Source: Fibrobacteria bacterium (GTDB taxonomy: Bacteria > Fibrobacterota > Fibrobacteria > UBA11236). From it: a DNA stretch of 41,638 nucleotides. Shown piece by piece: positions 7,869 to 17,469 of this stretch (within the stretch, counting starts at the first letter, position 1; every line of letters begins with the position of its first letter). The notes below the pieces were generated by a model. That model was not told the origin of the DNA and made no database searches. It was given only the letters and a program-made list of their open reading frames with translations. Location of the stretch: contig JAJNBB010000017.1 of assembly GCA_021155885.1 (NCBI GenBank), positions 1 to 41,638 on the forward strand, read 5' to 3'. The position numbers were made by a program, and so were the translations under genes.

Positions 7869-9096
7869 GCCCTACTATTTCCTGCACGTCGAGGACGACC
7901 CCCTCGACGCGGAGTATGTGGAAACGCAGCTGGCCGAAGCCGGCATCTCCTGCGAGATCAAGCGCGTGGAGGCCAGCGACGAGTTCCGCAACGCGTTGGA
8001 GGCGCGCCCGCCGGACCTGATCCTGTGCGACTACAACCTGCCCCGCTTCGACGGCCTCGAGGCCCTGAAGATCGCGCAGGAAACCCCCCAGCAGGTCCCC
8101 TTCATCTTCCTTTCGGGCGGCATCGGCGAGCACCTCGCCGTCGAGTGCCTGCACCGCGGGGCCACCGACTACGTGCTCAAGGGAAACCCCGCGCGCCTGA
8201 TCCCCGCCGTGCGGCGCGCGCTCGAGGAATCGCGCATCAAGCGCGCCAAGGAGCAGGCCGAGCGCGAACTCGCCCACGGCGAGAAAATGGTGCTGCTCGG
8301 CCAGTTGTCCGCGGGCATCGCCCACGAGATCAACAACCCGATCACCTACATCAACCTGAACATGGAAACCCTGAAGGATTACGCCGAAAAGCTTCAGGCC
8401 CTGTTCAACGCCGGCCGCGAGCTGACGTTGCACGCCCCCTCCCGCGCCGAGGACCTTCCCAAAAGATGGGAGGAGATCCGGCAGTGGTACGAGATGAACG
8501 ACAAGCGCACGCGCGTGCTCATCGAGGACCTGGGCCGGCTCGCTCAGGAAACCCTGGACGGCGGGCTGCGCGTGGCGGAGATCACCCAGCGGCTGCGCCG
8601 GTTCTCGCGGCAGGAGCGCCAGGAGGCGGTCGAGGTCAATCTCGAGGAATGCCTGGAGACCGCGCTCAAGATCGGCTGGAACGAAATCAAGAACAAGGCC
8701 CGCATCCACCGGCATTTCCCGGCGGTCATGCCGCGGGTGAAGGGCCATCCCAACCAGCTGACCCAGGTCTTCCTCAACCTCGTGGTGAACGCCGCGCAGG
8801 CCATCGTGGGACGGGGCGAGATCGATCTGGAAATCACCCGGGAAAACCGCCAGGCCGTGATCCGCATCAAGGACACGGGCCGCGGGGTGGCGCCGGAAAC
8901 CCTGAGCCGGCTGTTCACTCCGTTCTTCACGACCAAGCCGGCGGGCGAGGGAACCGGACTGGGCCTTTATGTCTCCCGCGGAATCGTCGAAGGGCACGGC
9001 GGGACGATGCGCGCCGAGAATTCCCCGACGGGCGGCGCGGTCTTCATCGTGGAGCTGCCCCTGATCTCCGAATCAATGGGCCCGCACGGCCTCTAG
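7861..9096 (+). CDS. Receiver-histidine kinase hybrid
   Basis: A 411-residue soluble protein. An N-terminal receiver has Glu11, Asp12 and Asp13, acceptor Asp57 in LILCDYNLP, and LSGGIGE. A histidine kinase follows, with AGIAHEINNPITYI (phospho-acceptor about His155), a helical dimerisation region, NLVVNAAQAI, DTGRGVAPE and GTGLGLYV. No membrane segment is seen. This order (receiver first, then kinase) lets an upstream phosphate signal control the kinase. It overlaps the preceding receiver gene and converges with folP, overlapping its 3' end by 24 bases. Likely partners are the kinase and receiver encoded just upstream; the final output protein is not in this window. Confidence 0.88.
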   Translation: MDKPYYFLHVEDDPLDAEYVETQLAEAGISCEIKRVEASDEFRNALEARPPDLILCDYNLPRFDGLEALKIAQETPQQVPFIFLSGGIGEHLAVECLHRGATDYVLKGNPARLIPAVRRALEESRIKRAKEQAERELAHGEKMVLLGQLSAGIAHEINNPITYINLNMETLKDYAEKLQALFNAGRELTLHAPSRAEDLPKRWEEIRQWYEMNDKRTRVLIEDLGRLAQETLDGGLRVAEITQRLRRFSRQERQEAVEVNLEECLETALKIGWNEIKNKARIHRHFPAVMPRVKGHPNQLTQVFLNLVVNAAQAIVGRGEIDLEITRENRQAVIRIKDTGRGVAPETLSRLFTPFFTTKPAGEGTGLGLYVSRGIVEGHGGTMRAENSPTGGAVFIVELPLISESMGPHGL

Positions 9097-9957
9097 CATC
9101 CGCAGCGCCTCGACCACCGGTCCCACGTCGTGGACCCGCAGGATCGAGACCCCTTTCAACGCCGCGTAGACCGCCACCGCCACACCCGGGTGCAGGCGGT
9201 CGCTGCCCTCCAGCCCGGGCGTCGCGCCGATGAAGGACTTGCGGCTGTGACCCAGTAAAACCGGGCACCCGAGCGCGTCCAGGTCCTCGAGATGCTCGAT
9301 CAGGGCATAGTTGTCCTCGCGGCGCTTGCCGAAGCCGATGCCGGGGTCGACCGCGATGCGATCCTTGCTCACGCCCATGGCCGCCAGCAGCCGCACGCGC
9401 TCCGCGAGATGCCCGCCGACCTCGCGGACCACGTCCTCGTAGACCGGGCTCTTCTGCATGGTGCGCGGCTCCCCACGCATGTGATTAAGCACGATGCCCG
9501 CCCCGAAGGATTGGGGCACCTCCAGCATCATCGGGTCGAAGGTCATGGCCGAGACGTCGTTGACGATGGAGGCGCCGGCGTCGAGGGCCGCGCGCGCCAC
9601 GGAAGCCTTCATCGTGTCGACCGACACCACGCAGCCGAAACGCTTCGTGATCGCATCGATGACGGGGACGACGCGCGCGGCTTCCTCTTCGGCCGGAACG
9701 GGGGAAGCGCCGGGACGGGTGCTCTCGCCGCCCACGTCGAGGATGTCGGCGCCCTCGGCCAGCAGGGCCTCGCAGCGGGCGATCGCGGCGTCGATGCCGG
9801 AATGCCTGCCGCCGTCGAAGAAGGAGTCGGGGGTGACGTTGAGGATGCCCATCACCAGCGGCCGGCCGCCGCCGAGGATTTTGTCGCGGACCCGCCAGGG
9901 GCGGGGCCGCATCGTCGCGAGGGGAAGCCCCCAGGGGGAGTCCGTCACGGGGTTCAC
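9073..9957 (-). CDS. folP: Dihydropteroate synthase
   Basis: This 294-residue enzyme joins p-aminobenzoate to the pterin diphosphate in folate synthesis. Diagnostic segments are MGILNVTPDSFFDGG, DVGGESTRPGA, SVDTMKASVA, NDVSAM, a DPGIGFGK motif and GHSRKSF, in canonical order around the TIM barrel. The start at 9957 adds about 15 residues before a second possible ATG (9912); the choice is uncertain. It lies 14 nt downstream of ftsH, a pairing found in many bacteria. Its 3' end overlaps the converging kinase gene by 24 bases with no visible terminator. Confidence 0.96.
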   Translation of the reverse strand: MNPVTDSPWGLPLATMRPRPWRVRDKILGGGRPLVMGILNVTPDSFFDGGRHSGIDAAIARCEALLAEGADILDVGGESTRPGASPVPAEEEAARVVPVIDAITKRFGCVVSVDTMKASVARAALDAGASIVNDVSAMTFDPMMLEVPQSFGAGIVLNHMRGEPRTMQKSPVYEDVVREVGGHLAERVRLLAAMGVSKDRIAVDPGIGFGKRREDNYALIEHLEDLDALGCPVLLGHSRKSFIGATPGLEGSDRLHPGVAVAVYAALKGVSILRVHDVGPVVEALRMLEAVRAH

Positions 9958-9971
9958 GGGACGCGAGGCGC

Positions 9972-12113
<2,142 letters not shown>

Positions 12114-12220
12114 GCGGAATGGGCTCCAAGATGAATATGAGCGCGGGACGCGGCGCGGGGAAAGCGCGAAAAATATCTCCTGCTAAAATACTTTCTCGCG
12201 CGGGTGGAATCCCGTCTGGA

Positions 12221-13204
12221 TCAGGTTTTGCGCCGGAAAACCGAGTGCGAGCGTACCAAAATGCCACGTTTTTCGACCAAAACAGTGCTTTCATCGACAC
12301 GGACCTGGATTTTGGAGGTCGCGCCCGCGGCCTGACGCAGGAGTTCCGCCGTCAACTCGGGCGCGGGAGCGGCGACGCCGAGCGCGGGCAGACAGTTTTT
12401 CAGCGCCTCGACTTCCATGCCCGCGCGCAACCAGGCGGCAGGGATGCCGCCGAACTCGACCACCGCCTCGACCGGATGCTCGGCCTCGACCCATCTTTCC
12501 CAGGCGGGCAGCAGGGCGGCCACCGAGCGGGTGATGCGGAACACCTTTTCGTCCAGGCGCGGGTCGGCGGCCCGCAGCGGGGGCAGCCATTTGTGCCGCA
12601 CCCAGTTGCGCGCGATGCGCGCGTCGGCATTGGAGGCGTCTTCGCGCCACGGGGTTCCGAGCGCGCGCAGCCACGCGCGCAAGGCCGCGCGGTCGACCGG
12701 CAGCAGGGGACGCGTGACGCCGTCGGCCCGGCGGAAAGGGATGCCCGCCAGCCCCGCCAGCCCGGTTCCGCGCCACAGGCGCAGGTAAAAGGTCTCGACC
12801 GCGTCGTCGCGGTGGTGCGCGGTGAGGATGGTGCCGGCCCCGAGGCGCGCCGAGGCGCGGGCGAAGGCGGCGTAGCGCTGCTCGCGCGCCCACATCTCCA
12901 CCGACTGGCCGGAGCGGCGCGCGGACGGGTCCAGGGTCTCCACGCGCAGCGGCACGCCGCGGTCCGCGCAGAGCTCCTCGACGAGGAGCTGGTCCATGGC
13001 CGCGTCGGGACGCAGGCGATGGTTCACGTGCACGGCCGCCACGGAAGCCCCCCAGCGCGGCGCCACCTCGCGGACGAACAGCTCCAGAAGCGCCACCGAA
13101 TCCGCGCCGCCCGAAACCCCGAGAAGAAAGGACTTACCGGAGGGATCGAAGCCTTCGGATTCCCAGAAGGAGAGAACGGAGGGAAGGAAGGGAGGGGTGG
13201 ACAC
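12221..13204 (-). CDS. tilS: tRNA(Ile)-lysidine synthase
   Basis: A 327-residue PP-loop ATPase that modifies C34 of tRNA-Ile to lysidine so that the tRNA reads AUA. The P-loop motif SGGADS lies near residue 31, followed by VHVNHRLRPDA and the TAHHRDDAVETF metal/nucleotide segment. The C-terminal region is shorter than in E. coli TilS, but such short forms exist. It begins with GTG at 13204, only 13 bp from a heptamer array. It is read in the same direction as hisI upstream and ftsH downstream (107-nt gap). Confidence 0.93.
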   Translation of the reverse strand: MSTPPFLPSVLSFWESEGFDPSGKSFLLGVSGGADSVALLELFVREVAPRWGASVAAVHVNHRLRPDAAMDQLLVEELCADRGVPLRVETLDPSARRSGQSVEMWAREQRYAAFARASARLGAGTILTAHHRDDAVETFYLRLWRGTGLAGLAGIPFRRADGVTRPLLPVDRAALRAWLRALGTPWREDASNADARIARNWVRHKWLPPLRAADPRLDEKVFRITRSVAALLPAWERWVEAEHPVEAVVEFGGIPAAWLRAGMEVEALKNCLPALGVAAPAPELTAELLRQAAGATSKIQVRVDESTVLVEKRGILVRSHSVFRRKT

Positions 13205-13217
13205 GGGTCAGTCCAGC

Positions 13218-13301
13218 GTTGGGAGTTGGGAGTTGGGAGTTGGGAGCGAAAAACAAAAACGCTCCGAGCCTTCTCCCAACCCCCAACCCCCAACCCCCAA
13301 C
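13218..13301. repeat. Inverted heptamer array A (GTTGGGR, 4+4)
   Basis: Left arm: four copies of GTTGGGA at 13218-13245. Right arm: TCCCAAC followed by three CCCCAAC at 13274-13301, the reverse complement of GTTGGGR. The spacer is exactly 28 nt. The arms pair over 28 bp with three A-C mismatches. The array fills most of the 121-bp gap between hisI and tilS. Confidence 0.9.
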
Positions 13302-13325
13302 GAGCGAAGCATTGACTTCAGGGAA

Positions 13326-13706
13326 TTAATGAGGGTTACTCGGAGCGATCGGGCTTCCCTGCTTCTCCCAACCCCCGCTTTCGAACTTGCGGAAGAAACA
13401 GCTGCGATACCCTTCGTGGCAGGCGGCGCCGAGGCCCTCGGCGACGACGCGGAACACGAGCGCGTCGCCGTCGCAATCGAGATGCGCCGAGACCAGGCGC
13501 TGGGTATTGCCCGAGCTTTCGCCCTTCACCCACAGCGCCTTGCGCGACCGCGACCAATAGGTCATCCGTCCCGTCTCCAAAGTGAGCCGCAACGCCTCGG
13601 CGTTCATATGGGCCAGCATCAGGACCGCGCCGTCGCGGTCGTCGACCGCCACGGCCGTGACCAAACCCTTGTCGTCGAACTTGACTTGATCCATCCAGGA
13701 ATTCAT
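13326..13706 (-). CDS. hisI: Phosphoribosyl-AMP cyclohydrolase
   Basis: A 126-residue stand-alone HisI (no HisE domain) that opens the purine ring of phosphoribosyl-AMP in histidine synthesis. It has [37 protein letters not shown], and zinc ligands in DCDGDAL and CHEGYRSC. The start is ATG 13706 ([10 protein letters not shown]). A longer in-frame start at 13853 would only translate the upstream repeat-like dyad. The last 17 residues or so, from GWEKQG on, are partly encoded by a stray piece of the GTTGGGR repeat (13362-13376), so the C-terminus may have been altered by repeat insertion. Confidence 0.93.
   Translation of the reverse strand: MNSWMDQVKFDDKGLVTAVAVDDRDGAVLMLAHMNAEALRLTLETGRMTYWSRSRKALWVKGESSGNTQRLVSAHLDCDGDALVFRVVAEGLGAACHEGYRSCFFRKFESGGWEKQGSPIAPSNPH
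13362..13376. repeat. Solitary GTTGGGR repeat fragment inside the hisI 3' end
   Basis: The 15-mer CTTCTCCCAACCCCC is identical to the inner edge of array A's right arm (13270-13284). It is also identical to the reverse complement of 22998-23012 upstream of rsmB. Confidence 0.75.
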
Positions 13707-13750
13707 CAAAGCCTCTAACCCCTGCGGCAGGGAATCGGGAAAACGGAGTT

Positions 13751-13855
13751 CGACGGAGCGAGACCAAGCGAGGCAAGGCGCCGTGACGCAGTCGTACTGG
13801 TAGTACGACGAGGAGCGGCAACGCCGCATCGCGCCGGTCGCAGCCCGTCGCAAGC
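13751..13855. repeat. Long imperfect dyad between proA and hisI (REP-like)
   Basis: At the centre GTCGTACT (13791-13798) and AGTACGAC (13802-13809) form a perfect 8-bp stem with loop GGT. Partial symmetry extends outward on both sides (GGCGCC / GCGGCAACGCC-type blocks). The 150-bp gap holds no good open frame other than a repeat-derived extension of hisI. It looks like an interspersed palindromic element; no second copy is present in the window. Confidence 0.5.
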
Positions 13856-13856
13856 C

Positions 13857-15113
13857 TTATTTGCGCACATGTCCGTTCCCCTCCACGATCCATTTGTAGG
13901 TCGTCAAACTCTCCACCCCCATCGGCCCCCGCGCATGGAGCTTATCCGTGCTAATACCGACCTCGGCCCCGAGACCGTACTCTCCCCCGTCGGCGAAGCG
14001 GGTGGACGCGTTGATCATCACGGACGCGCTGTCCACGCCGGCGAGGAAGGCCTGCTGCACCTTTTCCGATTCGGCGAGCACCGCGTCGGTGTGGCCCGTG
14101 CCATGCTTCGCGATGTGGTCCACCGCCCCCCGGACGCCGTCGACCACCTTGACCGAAGCCTTGAGCTCCAGATACTCGGTGTCGTACGCGGAAGGCGAGG
14201 CGGCCTTCACGGACCGGGAGAGCTTGCGCGAAGCCGCGTCGCCGTAAAGGCCGACGCCCTGATCCGCCAGGGCTTTGAGCAAGGCCGTCCCGGCCGAGGC
14301 CTTCAGCGACTTGTCCAGCAAAAGCGTTTCCAGGGCGTTGCAGGCGCTCGGCCTTTGCACTTTCGCGTTCAGCAGGATGGCCGCGGCTTTTTTCAGGTCC
14401 GCGGTCTTGTCGACATAGGTGTGGCAGACGCCCTTGTAGTGCTTGATCACCGGAATGCTCGACTTCTCCACCACCGCGCGGATCAGGGTCTCGCCGCCGC
14501 GGGGGATCACGAGGTCGATGTGCGCGTCGTCCCGGAGCAGCAGGTCCAGCAGGGCGCGGTCGGGGGTCGACACGACCTGCGCGGCCGCCTCGGGCAGCTT
14601 GGCGGCCTTCAGGGCCTTGCGGATGCAGGCCGCGAGGGCGGCGTTGCTGCGCAGGGTCTCCTTGCCGCCGCGCAGGATCACGGCGTTGCCGCTCTTGATG
14701 CACAAGGCGGCGCCATCGATGGTGACGTTGGGACGGGATTCATAGATGAACAGCACGGTGCCGATGGGGACGGACACGCGCGAGATTTTCAGGCCGTCCT
14801 TGCGCCGCTTCTTGTCGATCAATTTGTTCAGGGGATCGGGCAGCGCGGCGATTTCGTCGACGGCCCGGGCGATGCCCTTGAGGCGGTGCGGGTTCAGCGT
14901 CAACCGGTCGATCATGGCCGCGGAAAGGCCGGCGGCCTTGGCATCCTCGACGTCCTCGGCGTTGGCCGAAAGGATGGCGAAGGCGTCCTTGAGAAGGATT
15001 TTGGACAGGGCGTCCAGGGCCGCGTTGCGGGATTCTTCGGAGGAGGCGCGCAGCACGCGCGCCGCCGAGGAGGCATTTTCACCCAATTTACGGGCGTATT
15101 TCGAGAGTTCCAT
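13857..15113 (-). CDS. proA: Glutamate-5-semialdehyde dehydrogenase (gamma-glutamyl phosphate reductase)
   Basis: A 418-residue aldehyde dehydrogenase-fold enzyme that reduces gamma-glutamyl phosphate in proline synthesis. Family segments are the N-terminal DALSKILLK region, FIYESRPNVTIDGAALCIKSGN, ILRGGKE, IPRGGETLIRAV, and the catalytic cysteine in QRPSACNALET. The C-terminal HARGPMGVESLTTYKW is also typical. The partner kinase gene proB lies 3.6 kb away, with two unrelated plus-strand genes in between. A TAGATT hexamer lies exactly 6 nt before the ATG, suggesting a leaderless mRNA and the start of the proA-hisI-tilS-ftsH-folP run. Confidence 0.96.
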   Translation of the reverse strand: MELSKYARKLGENASSAARVLRASSEESRNAALDALSKILLKDAFAILSANAEDVEDAKAAGLSAAMIDRLTLNPHRLKGIARAVDEIAALPDPLNKLIDKKRRKDGLKISRVSVPIGTVLFIYESRPNVTIDGAALCIKSGNAVILRGGKETLRSNAALAACIRKALKAAKLPEAAAQVVSTPDRALLDLLLRDDAHIDLVIPRGGETLIRAVVEKSSIPVIKHYKGVCHTYVDKTADLKKAAAILLNAKVQRPSACNALETLLLDKSLKASAGTALLKALADQGVGLYGDAASRKLSRSVKAASPSAYDTEYLELKASVKVVDGVRGAVDHIAKHGTGHTDAVLAESEKVQQAFLAGVDSASVMINASTRFADGGEYGLGAEVGISTDKLHARGPMGVESLTTYKWIVEGNGHVRK

Positions 15114-15119
15114 GCCTAA

Positions 15120-15125
15120 AATCTA
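15120..15125 (-). promoter_or_regulatory. -10-like box, probable leaderless start of proA
   Basis: TAGATT on the minus strand, 6-nt gap to ATG 15113; no Shine-Dalgarno between. Confidence 0.42.
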
Positions 15126-15163
15126 GTTAGGGGAATAAGGCTGATCCGAGCGCGGTTTCGGAC

Positions 15164-15189
15164 CGTTTGCGGAACTCAAACGTTTTTTT
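15164..15189 (+). terminator. Terminator-like hairpin in a divergent gap
   Basis: CGTTTG (15164-15169) and CAAACG (15177-15182) form a 6-bp stem with a 7-nt loop, followed by seven Ts. It has the shape of an intrinsic terminator reading rightward, yet it lies between divergent genes. It would stop rightward transcripts coming out of the proA region, or act as an attenuator if a promoter lies before it. Confidence 0.45.
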
Positions 15190-15221
15190 CGGATTTCGGG
15201 GACTTCGCCTGGATTCACGCC

Positions 15222-15227
15222 TAAATT
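15222..15227 (+). promoter_or_regulatory. -10-like box before the repeat protein
   Basis: TAAATT with a 7-nt gap to ATG 15235, downstream of the terminator-like hairpin. The expected transcript starts at the ATG. Confidence 0.4.
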
Positions 15228-15234
15228 GTATGGC

Positions 15235-17208
15235 ATGCAACGCTTTCCACGATTTAAGGGAGTGCTCCTTGGGACCCTTGCCGCGGGCCTGCTATCGCAA
15301 GCGTCCGGGCAGGGCTTGACGGTGCGGTTTCCCCCTCCCGACCGTCAAGCCCTGGCCTCTGTCGCCGAGATGGGAAACCTGTACGTGGCCGTGGGAGCGG
15401 GAGGAACGATCCTGACCTCGGTAAACGGCTCGCAATGGACCGCCCAGGTCTCGGGCACGCAGGCCTCCCTGTATTCCATCGCAGCGTCGCCCCAGCGCTT
15501 CGTGGCCGTGGGCAACATCTCCAGTCCCTTCACGGCCCAGGCCGAACAAAGGGTGATCCTCACCTCCACCAACGGAACCGCGTGGACCTTGTCGACGCTG
15601 GCAACCGCGAGCCTGCTGAATACCGTTGCCTGGACCGGCAGCCAGTTCGTGATCGCGGGCGGAAGCGGGGCGCTTTACACGTCACCGGACGGCCTGGCAT
15701 GGACAAAACGGGAAACAGGCACCACTACGACCCTAAACGAAGTCGCATCGACGGAAAACCGGATCGTAATAGGCGGAAACAGCAGCCTGCTCCTGACTTC
15801 TTCCAATGCCGTAACCTGGGACGCGGGTTCGATCGGAGAGGGCGCGTTCAGCACCATCAGCGCGCTGGTCTGGACGGGGACGGGATTCTTCGCCCTTGCC
15901 ACAACCCTGCGGTATTCTCCGGACGGGACGACATGGACGACAAAGAGCCGCCCCTCCAATTGGAATTCCCTCGCCTGGACGGGAAGTCGGCTCATTGCCT
16001 CCGGAATCAGTGGCGCCAGCGGGCGCATCTTTCATTCAACCGACGGAGTCCTTTGGGATACCGTCCCGGTTCCCGAAAACGTAGCCCTCACCGTGCATAA
16101 GGCCGGTAACCTCGTCTTCGCCTTTGGGCCGGGGGGCGCCATCCTGACCTCGCCGGATGGCATCGCCTGGACCGTCCGCAGAACTTCCAATCCCGTGACC
16201 ACGCTCCAAAACGTTATCTGGACGGGTACGCAATTCGTTGCGGTGGGATATGGCGGCCTGATCGTAACCTCCCCCGACGGCAGCGCCTGGACCCAACGAA
16301 CCTCCGGCGTGACCGGTTCCCTGAACGGAGTGGCCTGGACGGGAAGCCAACTGGTCGCGGTCGGAGCCACCGGCACCACCGTTCTCAACAGCACCAGCTT
16401 GGTTCTGACCTCCCCGGATGGAATCACCTGGACCCAGCGGAATGCCGGTTCCAACAGCATCTTGTATTCCGTGAGCGCGAAGGGGGGCCTGATCGCCGCC
16501 GTCGGCGACAGCAATACGGTCCTGACCTCGCCGGACGGGATCTCGTGGACCCGCCGCGATGTCCCGTCCAACGGCGGATACCTGAGGTCCATCACGACGA
16601 ATGGTTCGCTGTTCGTCGCGGTAGGCAGACTGGGAACGGTGCTTACTTCATCCGACGGCATCACATGGACCGGCGACGATCATACGCCCGCCATGACTCC
16701 CGAAAATCCCAATTTAGCGACGGACCTGCAGTACGTGGCGTGGCTCAATAACGAATTCATCGCCAAGGGCGGTAAAATCTACCGCTCCCCCGATGGAACC
16801 CTTTGGACCGAGGACACGACGGTGATCAGCGCGGCATTTCCGACCGCCACCCAAGCCTGGAATGGAGTCCAATACATTTCCGTAGGCACCGGGGGCCTTA
16901 TCTTGAATTCTTCGCAAATCCCCACCACTCCCGCAACGGTACGAACCGAGAGGCTGCGCGTTCGTGTGGACGGGCTGAATCTGCGCATCACGGGCGGCTC
17001 CGTCCTCTTCGCGGAAATTCCGGCCTCCCTGCGCGGCGCTCCGGCGCGCGCGACGATCCGTTCCCTCTCCGGGGAAAAACGGCTCGAGGCGCCCGTGTGG
17101 GAAACCGCTTTCTCCCTGGATTTGGGGCCGCTCCCCCGCGGCGTTTACGTGCTCGAGCTGCGCAACGCGCGGGGCCGAGCGACCCGCGCCTTCGCGCTTT
17201 CCAAATAA
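15235..17208 (+). CDS. Secreted beta-propeller-like repeat protein with C-terminal sorting-like module
   Basis: The start is ATG 15235 (MQRFPRFKGV); an upstream TTG at 15226 is less likely. The 657-residue product begins with a signal peptide, probably cut after QASG. About 550 residues then consist of roughly 45-55-residue repeats built on LTSPDGxxWTxR...LxxVxWTGxQFVAVGxxG. This BNR/Ycf48-like pattern predicts beta-propeller blades. The last 80 residues (from about VRTERLRVRVDGLN) form a beta-rich module ending LPRGVYVLELRNARGRATRAFALSK-like, similar to type IX-type C-terminal sorting modules. The function is unknown; it is probably an exported surface or secreted protein. A ligand- or enzyme-binding role cannot be inferred. 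The gene stands alone between divergent proA and an AT-rich gap. Confidence 0.8.
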   Translation: MQRFPRFKGVLLGTLAAGLLSQASGQGLTVRFPPPDRQALASVAEMGNLYVAVGAGGTILTSVNGSQWTAQVSGTQASLYSIAASPQRFVAVGNISSPFTAQAEQRVILTSTNGTAWTLSTLATASLLNTVAWTGSQFVIAGGSGALYTSPDGLAWTKRETGTTTTLNEVASTENRIVIGGNSSLLLTSSNAVTWDAGSIGEGAFSTISALVWTGTGFFALATTLRYSPDGTTWTTKSRPSNWNSLAWTGSRLIASGISGASGRIFHSTDGVLWDTVPVPENVALTVHKAGNLVFAFGPGGAILTSPDGIAWTVRRTSNPVTTLQNVIWTGTQFVAVGYGGLIVTSPDGSAWTQRTSGVTGSLNGVAWTGSQLVAVGATGTTVLNSTSLVLTSPDGITWTQRNAGSNSILYSVSAKGGLIAAVGDSNTVLTSPDGISWTRRDVPSNGGYLRSITTNGSLFVAVGRLGTVLTSSDGITWTGDDHTPAMTPENPNLATDLQYVAWLNNEFIAKGGKIYRSPDGTLWTEDTTVISAAFPTATQAWNGVQYISVGTGGLILNSSQIPTTPATVRTERLRVRVDGLNLRITGGSVLFAEIPASLRGAPARATIRSLSGEKRLEAPVWETAFSLDLGPLPRGVYVLELRNARGRATRAFALSK

Positions 17209-17357
17209 TATTATACCCCGTAACAATATTGATATTTAATTCCAGCGGTGTCGCCGCCTGAATTGAATCGCGCCCCGTCCAAAAAATTTATGAATGGCCT
17301 TCTCCCTTGGATATTACGCCTATTATGCATTTTACCCTTATAAACACTAGCTGGAGG

Positions 17358-17423
17358 CCCAAAAACCGTTTCAACAACAATCATCTGTATCGCGTTATTA
17401 TTACACATTGAAACGCTTTTGGG
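17358..17423. repeat. Long inverted repeat upstream of the GAF kinase
   Basis: CGTTTCAA (17367-17374) pairs with TTGAAACG (17408-17415). Pairing continues outward, past one C-C mismatch and one bulged A, as CCC-AAAA (17358-17365) with TTTTGGG (17417-17423). The loop is 33 nt. It could be a regulator binding site or a large hairpin. Confidence 0.6.
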
Positions 17424-17434
17424 TGAGCTCTGCA

Positions 17435-17463
17435 TTGCAATACCCTGCGCAATCAGGTATGCT
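17435..17463 (+). promoter_or_regulatory. Candidate promoter of the GAF kinase, probably leaderless
   Basis: TTGCAA (17435-17440), a 17-bp spacer and TATGCT (17458-17463). The gap to ATG 17470 is 6 nt, so the transcript would begin at the start codon. Confidence 0.5.
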
Positions 17464-17469
17464 TGCCCC

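Larger units (their letters stand above)
17209..17469. other. AT-rich intergenic gap with long dyad
   Basis: This 261-bp stretch is clearly poorer in G+C than its surroundings. It holds no convincing gene: a minus-strand frame of 86 codons is unlike any family I know. It contains the inverted repeat at 17358-17423 and a candidate promoter at its right end. Confidence 0.7.

Noticed and set aside
13218-13301. Heptamer arrays as CRISPR arrays
   Set aside because: Units are 7 nt and contiguous without spacers between units, and no cas gene is present.
13707-13853. N-terminal extension of hisI to 13853
   Set aside because: It only translates the dyad repeat. The family start fits ATG 13706.
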